A program made the translations under genes and the position numbers. From Bursaphelenchus xylophilus (taxonomy: Eukaryota > Nematoda > Chromadorea > Rhabditida > Aphelenchoididae), in the NCBI GenBank assembly GCA_904066235.2, contig CAJFCV020000004.1, positions 806,001 to 870,000 on the forward strand: 64,000 bases of DNA, read 5' to 3'. This document shows positions 54,273 to 64,000 of this stretch, in pieces; within the stretch, counting starts at the first letter, position 1, and each line of letters opens with the position of its first letter. Under the pieces are notes generated by a model. That model did not search any database, was not told the DNA's origin, and was given only the letters and a program-made list of their open reading frames with translations.

Positions 54273-57200
54273 ATGTCCCGCCCTCCGGCATACATCATGC
54301 CGGGCCCTTCGACCTCAAATCTTTTGTGTTCCCCCGATCCGACCAGCTCGAATGTGGAGCAGCCAAAGGCCGAGCCGCAGAAAGAAGCCAAAAAATACTC
54401 GAAAAAGGATTTGTTTCGATTATTGGCATTTATGGAAGCCGAATTACAAGCCAGGGATGTTGCATTGGCTGTGGCGAAGGTAGGATTTTTATTCAATATA
54501 AAAAATTAAAAAAAAAAAAAAAAAAAAAAAAACTGAAAAAAATTCTGCACTGTGCGACAAAAAAATAAAAAAATATTCGTCCGCACCGTGCAGAAATCTA
54601 AAGAAAAATTTTGCACTGTGCGTCAGAAAAAAATAAAAAAAAATTTTTTTAGTACAAAATTGCGCAAAAAAATCTGCACTGTGCGCCAAAAAAATCAAAA
54701 AAAAAAAAAATCATCCGCACCGTGCAAAAAATCAAAAAAATTTCTGCACAGTGCAACAAAAATTTTCAAAATCCATGTTTGCACTGTGTAAACCAAATTT
54801 TTGGTTTTTTGCACTGTGCGAATATTTAGAAGAATATTTTTTCCGCACTGTGCGCCAAAAAAAATGAAAAAAAAATCATTCGCACCATGCAAAAGAATGT
54901 AAAAAATGCCTACAAACTGCGATAAAAATTTTCAAAATTCAAGTTTGCACTGTGCAATACAAATTTTTGGTTTTTTTTTGCACTGTGCGAATATTTAGAA
55001 AAGTCTTTTCTGCACTGTGCAGTCAAAAAAAGTAAAAAAATGTCCGCACCGTGCAAAAAAAATGAAAAAATGTCTGCACAGTGCGAATAAAATTTTCAGA
55101 ATTTATTTTTGCACAATGCAAGCCAAATTTTCTCCCGCGCCGTACAATCCAAATTTTTTGGTTTTTCTGCACTGTGCGAATATTTAGAAAAACTTTTCCT
55201 GCACTGTGCAGTCAAAATAAAGTTTTAAAACAACTTGTCCGCACCGTGCAAAAAATCAAAAAATAATGTCCGCACAGTGCGATAAAAAAAATTTTCAAAA
55301 TTTATTTTTGCACTGTGCAATCCTAATTTTCTCCCGCACCGTGCAATCAAATTTTTTTGGTTTTTTGCACTGTGCGAATATTTAGAAGAATATTTTTTCC
55401 GCACTGTGCGTCAAAAAAAATTTTTTTTTTAAATCATCCGCACCGTGCAAAAAATCAAAAAAAAATGTCCGCACATTGCAATAAAAATTTGCAAAATTTA
55501 TTTTTGCACTGTGCACAACAAATTTTCTGCCGCACCGTGCAATCTAATTTTTTTTGTTTTTTGCACTGTGCGATTTAGAAAAAAAATTTTCGCACTGTGC
55601 AGTCAAAAAAACTTTTTTTTTCAATTCTCTAATGTCTTCTATCGTATAATATTTTCAGTCAGAGAAAGCCAAAGCCTATCTGTACAAGCAGCCCGAGGAT
55701 GGTGAGTGCTCCAAAGCCATGGAGAGTTTGCTCGCGGATGAGAGTATGGTCGTCAAAAATACAGCACCCACACAGAATATGGAACAAATTTTGAGTGTTC
55801 CTCTGCGGGAATACGAGAAACTGACGGAGAAATATGTGAATGTGGAGAACCAGCTGGCCAATGTGAGTAAAAGTTTTAAAAAAAATAAAAAATAAGAAAG
55901 TTTTTTATGGAAATTCATCAATTTTAATTAAATTAGCTCCCTTTTGGATGGATTTTCAATTTTTTGCCTGAAAAAATCTCAAAGTGACATTTTATACGAT
56001 GAAAAATGCAAAAATCAAAAAATTTTGTTTTTGAATTTATTCAAAATCAAACTCTCAAAAATATTTTCAGAGGCTACTAGAGGTCGAGGAACGTCACAAA
56101 AAAGAGATCCTATTGCTCAACGCCAAGCTTCATGCCGCGCAACGGCCGAAAACAGCCGACGAATCGAAGCTAATCAAGACGTTGCAAGATCATGTCCATT
56201 CGTTGACAGCTGAGGTATGTTTTTAATTTTTCGATTTTTTGTTCTGTATTTAGGACCATCAGAAGAGATGCTAAACTATTAAAATTTGATTTGGTTTTGA
56301 AAATTCGAAATTTCGGGGATTTTTGGCATTCTGTTGCAAGCTGCAAAATTAACAAGAAATAACAAAATAAAAGGCTAATTTGCATTTTAACGTCTTACTT
56401 AGTCTTTTTCAAGGCCTATTTGATTATTTTGTGGACTCAAAAATTCAAAAATTTAAAATTCCCGCAATTTTTGGCATTCTGTTTATCTCGTTTATTATGG
56501 TTATTTGGGCTTGTAAAAACGTATAGGAACATCGCAGGGTTGTGTTTAACATTTTTTAACAAGGAAAGTACTTCTATGGGGTGTGGAATTACCGGTCGAG
56601 ATATATATCAAAAAATTCACAAAAATTTTCTGATTCAGAATATATATAAATTAGCTGCCTAATTTTGGTCTGATGGCATGTTTTTGTCCTCAGAAGTTTT
56701 CTCGCGACACCATGCAAGTGTCTTTTTGACCGTGTTTTTACCAATAAAAAATTTTGTTTTGTGCTAAAATAAATTTTGAGGCCTTGACAAGCCTTAAAAT
56801 ATCAAATTGGATTACAACTACACCTTAAAAGTAGTTCCAATGTAAAAAATGGGTTCTAGTATGGCAAAAAGAATCGAACCCGTTCCCCTCGGATTTCCAA
56901 TCTACCGCTCTAACCACTCGGCCACACCGCTCTCTTCCGAAGGAAGAGGCCGAGCGCGCTTTTGTTGCCGCAGATTTTTTTCCTCGAGAAATACATTTAT
57001 TGATAAAACTCGTTGATAGACCAAAATTAGGCAGCTAATTTTTATATATTCTGAATCAGAAAATTTTTGCGAATTTTTTGATATATATCTCGACCGGTAA
57101 TTCCACACCCCATAGAAGTACTTTCCTTGTAAAACATTTTACTTCTTTTCATTTTATTGGAATTTTAATTTATTCAAATTTTTCAAATTTATGCAAATTC

Positions 57201-60200
57201 CCGAAATTTTTTTCCAGACCTCCCGAAAGCAAGAAGAAATCGACAAACGTGACGAAGAGCTGACCAGACGCGAAGAAGATGCGACACGAGAGAAGGAACG
57301 CGCCAAAGTCATCATCTTGTACATGCTGCACGAGCGCAAACAACTCCTCTCCCAGCTGCACCAACTCCGAATGCGCGTCAAGCTGGCGGGCCCGCAAGCG
57401 GAGGAGCACGAGACCGTGTTGGTGGCGGAGCTGCGGAAACAAGTGGCGCAGTTGATGGACGAAAAGACGCATCTGCAGCGGGTCGTGGACGAGCAGAGCA
57501 ACGACAAGGCGGTTCTGGTAAATATTGTGCGCGGGTTGGAGGACGAGCTGAATCAGCTGAAGGAACCGGCGCAGAATGGGCTGCGGAAAGGCCTCGAGAC
57601 GGTAGGAATAGAGTTTGAATTTGATCTCGAGACTTTATGAAGATTTGGAAATTTTTCGTATAAAATGTCACCCCGACGAAAATGCGTAAAAACGTGGTTT
57701 AATGTTTTCAACAAATAGTAGACACTTTATTATGGAGATTTTTTTGATTTATTATCATTCTCGGGAAGGGTGACATTTTATACGATGAAAATATTTCTTC
57801 GTATAAAATTCACCTTCAAAAAAATCAAATTAAAACTTTTTTTGTGCTTCCAACAAATAATAGATGCACTTTTGGATATCTTTGGGGATTGTCAGGGGAC
57901 ATCTTATACGATAAAAATACTTTCGTATAAAAGGTCACTTTCAAAAACGGTCAAAAATTAAAATTAGACGTTTTAAATAAGGTGGTGTTTAGTATTTGCC
58001 ATTTTTTGATATATTTTGAAAGGTAATAGCCGGGGTGACGTTTTATACGACAAAAGTAATCTTTCGTATAAAATGTCGCCTATCTCGAATTTTATAAAAA
58101 AAGGTTGGCTTAAATTAGAAACAATGTCAAAAAACAATTTTTTTTGCGGTTTTTCGAAGTGCCCTTACATTCTCTGGAGAAAGCGACATTTTATATGACG
58201 AAAACTTCTTCTCGTATAAAATGTCACCTTGACCATGATTATCATAACATCTTTGAAGATGATGTCTAATAACCGCCACAACAAATTTTAGAGTCTGGAT
58301 TGATCTTTATTTCCTGTATTTTCTGTCCTAATTTATCTAGGGGACATTTTATACGATACCTTTCTTACTTTCCTCCACCGTATTTTACCTTCAAAAATCA
58401 TTGAGTTTTGCAGTTAAAATTGTTAGAAATTCTCCAAAATTTAATTTAAGGCTTCGAATTTGTCTTTTGAATTTGAAAAAACAGCGTTTTTAATTGAAAA
58501 CTTCAATTTCAGCCTCCCAAACCCATTCCCGGCTACGTTATGGCCAACAAATCGGCGATCAGCGGCGACCTGAGCCACTCCAAACCCCACTCGCCCCACT
58601 ACAACGCCAACCACACCGGCACAGTGGTGCGACGAGGGTCGCCGACCAAGTATCGGATCCACAATTCGGCCACGTTTCCCACGAACCCCGGCCCCAAACC
58701 GAACGGAAACAGCCGGTAGGTCGGGCCCGCAAAATTTCGTTTACACACTTAAGGCGCAAATTGTGAGGACGACGGCCGGATAATACCACACGTACGGGCT
58801 TACATTCACCATTCGCTAACCGTTTTCGAGAGTTTTTCGAATTTTTTGCGATTTTTCGGCCTTTTTTGCGGTGAGATTTCTGTCGTGCTGGTCGGTTGTA
58901 AATGTGGATTTTTGATGTGTAGAAAATTTTTTTGAGGTCTGTAGAGTGTAAATTTGGCAAAAACTATATTTTTTGTCAAGAAATTTTTAAAAAAAAATTT
59001 TTTTTTGAAAATTCAAAAAATTGAAAATTCCCTAAGGCACTCTTCTCAGATTTTGATAAAACTTTGTACAAATACAGACAAAATTTTTTTAAGGCATTTT
59101 GGACATTTTCTCCTTCCTTTCTGAAGAAATATTTGAGATTTTTTGGCATGAAATTTTCAAAAAAATCCCAAAAATTTTTTGTTTTTTCGAACGCAAACTT
59201 TGGCAATTTACTTCTCATATACTGAACGTCTCTCCCACAAAAAATCGATTTTTTCCCAGCAGAATTGAGAGAGATACAGCTAAAAATAAAAATTTTCTCT
59301 GACCGCTCTCCTCATTTTACGTGCTCTCTCGGAAAAAAGATTGAGCAATATTTCAGTTGCGGCTGAAATGAGCGGGCTGAAACTTTAGAGGATTGATTTG
59401 TGGCCTATGTAGATTATACATGCAAATTTTGATGGAGATCTGACCGTTGTATATCGAGAAATTTTACTTTGAATTTTTAGGATTTTTTGAAAAAAAAATT
59501 TTTTTTACTATTTTTTAGACAGTTTTACGATATATTCAGTGATATGTTAACATAACCAATGTGTTTCTCCGTTGTCTGAGTAGCTAACTAGCCGCATATT
59601 TGTCGCAAACTCTCCCCAAATTACCGTAATTTCCCCCCATTTCCAGTTATAATGGCATTCCGCACAGTGCGACCTCAAATCTGCCTCGGCCCAGCATGGG
59701 GATGGCTGGACGGCATCAGCCGCCGCCCAACAATCGCCCACTCGTCCAACGACAATCCCGCCCCACCATGGGCGTCGCGGTGCAGGACTTCCAGCACCAA
59801 AACTCCACCGCCATTCCGGTGGAGGTGGGGAAATCGATGGGATTGGTTCAGAGGTTCATGAGAAGGTCCACGTCACTGCCGAAGAGGATGAACAACAACA
59901 ATGAGGGACAAATCCAAGGTCAGGGACAAGTGCAAACTCCGGAACAAGTGATTAGAGGTGAGCTTTGGGATTTTTTGAATTTAAAAAAAATTCAAAATAT
60001 GATTTTTTGGCGAAAAATTGAAAAATTAGAAATTTCCATTTTATACGATGAAACATGTTCGAAAAAAATTTCTTGTCCCAAATTTCAAAGTTTTGGTCCA
60101 AGTTTTTTGCTGATTTTTTTCTTTGTTGCAAAAAAAATTTTGAGGTCGTTTTATACGATGAAACCTGCTTACTATTTTTTCCGGAGCAGATGATTGGAGA

Positions 60201-60623
60201 TGAGCTTTGGGATTTTTTGAATTTTAAAAAAATTGTAATTGTAATTTTTCGGCAAAAAAATATGAATTTGTATTTTATACGATCAAACATGTCTAAAAAT
60301 TTTCTTCCCCAAAATTTCAAAGTTTTGGTCCAAATTTTTTGCTGATTTTTTTTAATTGCAAAAAATATTTTTTGAGGACACTTTATACGATGAAACCTGC
60401 TTTTAATTGTTTTTAAATGTGTTTGCAAAAATTTTTTTTTTGATTCATCAAGTTTTTATGGTACTTTTTACACCCTAAAATACGCTAAATATTTTCAGCT
60501 CCCCCTCCCATAAACGCCCCCTCAACTCCTCCATCGCCCGGTCTTCGGAAACCCCAGCGAATTCAACAGCCGCCGAGACCTCATTATGACAACGTAAAAC
60601 CCAATCCCACTCGAATCCTATGA
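54273..60623 (+). CDS. CTTNBP2/CTTNBP2NL-like coiled-coil protein, 7 exons
   Basis: Exons 54273-54479, 55659-55862, 56071-56214, 57218-57601, 58513-58715, 59647-59957 and 60499-60623 join in phase to 525 residues. After a short Pro/Ser-rich start, residues 41-75 (KYSKKDLFRLLAFMEAELQA, RDVALAVAKSEKAKAYLY) match the hallmark N-terminal motif of cortactin-binding protein 2 and its N-terminal-like relative. Coiled coil follows to about 310 (ERHKKEILLLNAKLHAAQRP; DKRDEELTRREEDATREKER; AKVIILYMLHERKQLLSQLH). The tail is Pro/Asn/Gln-rich (SMGMAGRHQPPPNN; LRKPQRIQQPPRPHYDNV). Vertebrate relatives bind cortactin and the STRIPAK phosphatase complex at actin-rich sites. AAC|GTAAAA near the end could be a donor to further exons, so the C-terminus is provisional. 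Intron 1 is mostly a GCACNGTGC array. Confidence 0.82.
54540..55612. repeat. GCACNGTGC array filling intron 1 of the CTTNBP2-like gene
   Basis: Units such as TGCACTGTGCGAATATTTAG, CCGCACCGTGCAAAAAATCA and CTGCACAGTGCGAATAAAAT repeat with a higher-order period of roughly 200 bases. The shared spacer links it to the arrays at 43240 and 48734. Confidence 0.9.
56559..57130. mobile_element. Foldback transposon with 112-base TIRs in intron 3
   Basis: ACAAGGAAAGTACTTCTATG, then GGGTGTGGAATTACCGGTCG at the left (56559-56670) is matched along its length by 57019-57130 in reverse. The interior holds a tRNA-like segment. A second, broken copy is at 22903-23827. Confidence 0.85.
56859..56935 (-). tRNA. 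Degenerate tRNA-Ser-like sequence inside the foldback transposon
   Basis: The minus strand reads GTGTGGCCGAGTGGTTAGAG (intact A box), an anticodon-like loop TTGGAAA (GGA), and GGGTTCGATTC (near-perfect B box). The variable arm is far too short for serine, the T stem and acceptor stem do not pair, and GGA is unusual for eukaryotic tRNA-Ser. I take it as a tRNA-derived pseudogene with possibly live pol III promoter boxes. Confidence 0.55.
57653..58360. repeat. TTTTATACGA hairpin array in intron 4
   Basis: About five pairs of the type GACATTTTATACGATGAAAA ... TTCGTATAAAATGTCACC are spaced about 100-170 bases apart. Each pair can form a stem of 14-18 bases with a loop of about 10-15. Confidence 0.85.
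60038..60395. repeat. Tandem units with TTTTATACGATGAAACATG in intron 6
   Basis: Two direct units of about 230 bases share GAGCTTTGGGATTTTTTGAA, ATTTTATACGATGAAACATG and CCAAGTTTTTTGCTGATTTT, again with the TATACGA motif. Confidence 0.75.
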
Positions 60624-61481
60624 CAAATTCATGGTATTAGCACTCAGTAGTAATTATTTTTTGTTCTAGTTGAGCTTTATAGCAAGTTTTTTTTTTTTTT
60701 TGAAATTACTGGTCAATCCGGGTTGCTGTTAAAATTTTTGATTTTTTTTATATTTTTGGCATGAAAAATTGTATTCCTGAGCAATATACGGTGTAAATAT
60801 TATGAATAAGAACTATTTTTTCAAACCTCGCCTTTTTGTACAGCAGGCGACGTGTTATACGATGAAATTTTTTTGTCGTATAAAATGTCATCTTGTTGTA
60901 AAATCGTAAACGGTGTGTGAGAAAAACTAAAAAAATATAGTAGACAACCATTTCCCTCGATTTTGAAATTGAGGCGACATTTTATACGGTAAAACTTTCC
61001 TTCGTATAAAATGTCACCCATGCCCAAAAATTCTAAAATTCGGTAGAAGTGAGACTCAACTGCGGACAATAAATTTTTATTTACATCTTTGGCATTTATG
61101 CATACAAGCGACATTTTATACGACAAAAACTTTTTCTTCGTATAAAATGTCACACACGCTCAAAAATTTTAAAATTTAGAAAAAGTGAAACTCAACTCTG
61201 TACAATAAATTTTTATTGATGCTTTCGGCATAAATGCACACAGGCGACATTTTATACGAGAAAAACTTTTCTTCGTATAAAATGTCACTAATCTGGAAAA
61301 ATCAAAAAAAAACTTTTCATTTCTAATTTTTTGAATTAACCTAGAAGACAGTCCACGCTGTTCCTTTTTTCAACTCCAATTTCTATTCAAATTTATTCAA
61401 AATTCTTGAGAAAGCACTCGGTTAACGAAAGCTCAAGGAATCGATAAAATTCAGCACTACACATTGAAAGCCCAACGGATT
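60624..61481. repeat. Gap between convergent genes, filled by TTTTATACGA hairpins
   Basis: Hairpin pairs lie at about 60848-60890, 60970-61016, 61107-61150 and 61245-61288 (CGACATTTTATACGACAAAA ... CTTCGTATAAAATGTCACAC). The units are roughly 130 bases. No further gene is seen. Confidence 0.8.
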
Positions 61482-63748
61482 CTATAGACTATTGGCAATG
61501 CGCAATTGGTGTTCCATTTCCTCCAATTCGGTTCGGAGTTTTTCGATTTTGCTCTGTCGCTGGACGCGGATCTCGTTGTGCGTTCCGAGCACGGTGCGCG
61601 CCCGATTTACCGCGTAATCTCGACGCATCACAGCAAATTCCATGTCCTGAAATTTTTTATATTCATTAACCTTATGAAACAACCTTTATGAATCATTTTT
61701 TGCCCCAAAAAGCAGTTAAAAATTCAAAAAATTAAATTTCCCGCCATTTTTGGCATTCCGTTTCAAGGTCTGAAATACGACATAGAATGATGGGAATTGA
61801 TTTTAAAGGCTTTAAAATTGGTTGGGAAAGGTCTTTAGAGTTTTTTGAAGCCTAAGCGACGTCCAGAATAGAATGCCAAAAATGGCGGGAATTTGAAATT
61901 TCAAGTTTGAAAAATAACCCAGTAGCTGTAAAATACACTAAAACCTTAGTGAAGATGCACACTACTCAAATTTAATCACTTTTCAGTTTCACAGACTTTT
62001 AAAACACAATGCCAAAAATGGCGGGAAACCGGAATTTCAAATTTTGACGGACGTCATAATGGATGACTCAGCTCCGGAATGACTGTTTGAACATATTTGC
62101 TACGCAGTGTGCCTATCTTTTTCAATTTTATGGCCCCTTACACACAATGCCAAAATTGGCGGGAATTTGAGATTTCAAGTTTGAAAAATAACCCAGAGGC
62201 TGTAGAATACACTAAACAGCTTAGTAGAGATACCCAGAAGTCAAATTTAACAACTTTTCCGCTTTTACGGCCCCTTAAACACAATGCCAAAATTGGCGGG
62301 AATTTGAAATCTTTAATTTCCAAAATATCCCATTGGCTGGAAAATGCGCTAAAAAGCTTAGTAGAGATACCCAGTAGTCAAATTTAATAACTTTTCCGCT
62401 TTTCCGGCCCCTTAAACACAATGCCAAAATTTGGCGGGAATTTTAAACCTTAAATTTTCAAAATACCCCAAATTTAAGAAAATCCCGAACCTCACCTTCT
62501 GCGCCTTCCACAGTTGCTTTTCCAGGCTTTGATGTCTTTTCTGGAGTTTGTGAATCTCCTGCAAATGCTCCGCATGCTTCTCCGCCAAGTTTTGCTCCGC
62601 CTCGAACCCGTCCAACTTCTTCTGGTACTCCAGACAGGACTGTAGAACAGTCCGCAGCTCCGCGTCCAGCTTTTTGTTCTCCTCATTCAGCTCGAGCAGC
62701 CGGGATTCGGCGAACTGAATGCGTTTGTTCACCAAGTCCTCGGGGCCGTTCTCTTGCGGCAGCTCTTGCGATTGAGACTGGGCTTGGAGACGGGCTGAAA
62801 AAGCGGTGAAATTTGGTCGAAAATTATAATGAATATGTAGGGAAAAGATAAAAGCAGTTTGTGAAGGCATATGGGAGATTTTTGAAACGCGTTTTGCAGA
62901 AATTTTTCGGGATTTTTTGAAGGAAACATTAAAAATTCAAAAAAATTTTTAAGAAAAAGCCAAATATGCGACCCAATTTTGATGAAATTTGGCATAAACT
63001 TAGAATAATTTCTTCCAAAACATTTGTGAAACTTCTAGCTCACGCTATGCAGAAATGACCGAGATTTCTAGCCCAAAAGTTCGAAATTTTTTTTTTTGCA
63101 AATTTTGATACGAAAAAATGCATGCCTATTTCTACTGTATAGGGTAATTTTTCCACAAAAAATCAACTTTTTCCGAACGAAACTAGCAAAGATACGGCAA
63201 AAAAGTGTTTTCTCTGACCGCTCTCCGCATTTTGCGTACTCTCTCGGCCCTCAAACTTTGTTGAATATCTCGGCTCTCCCTGCAAAGGGCGGGCTAAAAT
63301 TTTCAGGCATTGATATGCGATCTATCCCCGAGCTGTTTACAAAATGCGACATTGTTCATTATTTTCCCGACAAACTGATGACGAAAACAAAACCCACATG
63401 TTCTCCGTTCATCATGACTTTTCTCGATCGTCGTTTGTTCGTTCTGCAAGATTGCCGCATCCTTCATGACCCGCGAATGTTGCACTCGTAGGTCTACTAT
63501 CTGAAACTCACCATGGTATCTTTCTTCATTCACATTTTACCCACCTTTTCCTCCATTCGTTTCCGCCGATATTCCAGGGCGATCTTCTTGCGGACCAGTT
63601 CCGTGATCGAGTCGCGAATTCCTTTATACTTTTTGTGCTTCCCCCAAACACCGTCATCCAAGTTCTCGGACTTGGACCGTCGCATTCCCTCGTTCACGGT
63701 GAGTCCGCTCTCTCGGCTCAAATGAAGAGAAGAGCCGGCCAAGTTGTC
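61482..63748 (-). CDS. Coiled-coil protein, C-terminal part (5' end outside window)
   Basis: Minus-strand exons 63748-63545, 63500-63398, 62794-62496 and 61646-61482 join in phase (0, 1, 0) to 256 residues ending in a stop. The first visible exon starts after TTTTAAG (DNLAGSSLHLSRESG) and has a Ser/Lys-rich stretch (RRSKSENLDDGVWGKHKKYK), then heptad-rich sequence: ELVRKKIALEYRRKRMEEK; NKRIQFAESRLLELNEENKK; KHAEHLQEIHKLQKRHQSLE; IEKLRTELEEMEHQLRIANS. This predicts a long alpha-helical coiled coil in the cytosol or cytoskeleton. I do not recognise the family. It is convergent with the CTTNBP2-like gene. Two donors use the same unusual GTGGGT. The intron 61647-62495 contains tandem repeats; 62795-63397 contains MITE fragments. 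Confidence 0.75.
61738..62450. repeat. Tandem ~137-base units with AATGCCAAAATTGGCGGGAA
   Basis: Six copies of the motif (first inverted at 61740, then 61876, 62009, 62148, 62283, 62420). The last three sit in good tandem units that also share CTTAGTAGAGATACCCAG and CTTTTCCGCTTTT. Confidence 0.8.
63085..63330. repeat. PIF/Harbinger-like MITE fragment in an intron of the coiled-coil gene
   Basis: GAACGAAACTAGCAAAGATA, TGACCGCTCTCCGCATTTTG and TCTCGGCTCTCCCTGCAAAG match the interior of 40506-40938. A mariner-type MITE end (CATTATTTTCCCGACAAACT) follows at 63358. Confidence 0.6.
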
Positions 63749-64000
63749 CTTAAAATACACATACGAGATGTAAAATACGCAGTCTGAGCTTTTTAGGTTG
63801 ATATCCGCACGATTTTAATGTAGTTTTTTACAAACTAAATTTGGGTGACATTTTATACGACAAAAGTCACTTTGGTTTTTTATAAACTCAAATTTGGTGA
63901 CATTTTATACGACAAAAGTCACTTTTCGTATAAAATGTCCCCTTGTCCAGATTGGCAGAAAATTGCAAAAAACGAGCTTTTTAGGTTGATATCCGCACGA
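63749..64000. repeat. TTTTATACGA hairpins and direct repeat at the window edge
   Basis: GTGACATTTTATACGACAAA occurs at 63844 and 63897, with the answering TTCGTATAAAATGTCCCC at 63925. GAGCTTTTTAGGTTGATATC, then CGCACGA occurs at 63787 and again at 63974, running off the window. This is probably intron of the coiled-coil gene. Confidence 0.7.

Noticed and set aside
56859..56935. A working tRNA-Ser gene
   Set aside because: The acceptor and T stems do not pair, the variable arm is too short, and it lies inside a transposon.
1..64000. CRISPR arrays or bacterial operons
   Set aside because: The spaced GCACNGTGC arrays have variable spacing, near-palindromic cores and homologous spacers, and the genes are spliced animal genes.

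Overview
The window is nuclear DNA from a nematode-like animal. The supported genes are spliced, with GT-AG introns as short as about 32-50 bases and TTTCAG-type acceptors. They include an OCR/OSM-9-class TRPV channel and a MEC-17-type alpha-tubulin acetyltransferase, plus many small secreted Gly/Ala/Gln-rich proteins. I cannot name the species. Coding sequence is a small fraction of the 64 kb; most of the rest is short inverted-repeat transposons (MITEs), arrays of palindromic motifs and AT-rich filler.

Layout. About 1.1-1.5 kb: 3' exons of an unidentified minus-strand gene. 4.9-11.6 kb (+): a 14-exon TRPV channel gene whose introns hold MITEs, GCACNGTGC arrays and a solo LTR. 11.97-15.7 kb (+): a 4-exon alpha-tubulin N-acetyltransferase gene; its third intron carries a large inverted duplication that includes the end of exon 3. 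These two genes lie head to tail about 350 bases apart, each with a possible trans-splice acceptor just upstream, so they could be co-transcribed. Known nematode relatives of both act in sensory neurons.

16-40 kb: eight small genes for secreted, low-complexity proteins, all on the minus strand. Most have a TATA-like box, and three share a duplicated upstream block with forkhead-like (GTAAACA) and E-box-like sites. Between them lie a decayed Mutator-like transposase, a BEL/Pao integrase fragment, solo LTRs, a hAT-type MITE nested in another element, PIF/Harbinger- and mariner-type MITEs, and a GC-rich island made of serial hairpins.

40-54 kb: no convincing gene. This stretch holds a 2.8-kb foldback structure, several GCACNGTGC arrays and a number of MITEs.

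54.3-60.6 kb (+): a 7-exon gene for a CTTNBP2/CTTNBP2NL-like coiled-coil protein with a proline-rich tail. 61.5-63.75 kb (-): the 3' part of a convergent coiled-coil gene whose 5' end lies beyond the window. Introns of both, and the gap between them, carry hairpin pairs built on TTTTATACGA.

Exon coordinates are my own manual splicing. Reading-frame phase is continuous for every spliced gene model except the low-confidence one at 1.1-1.5 kb. Family names rest on remembered protein motifs, not on a database search.
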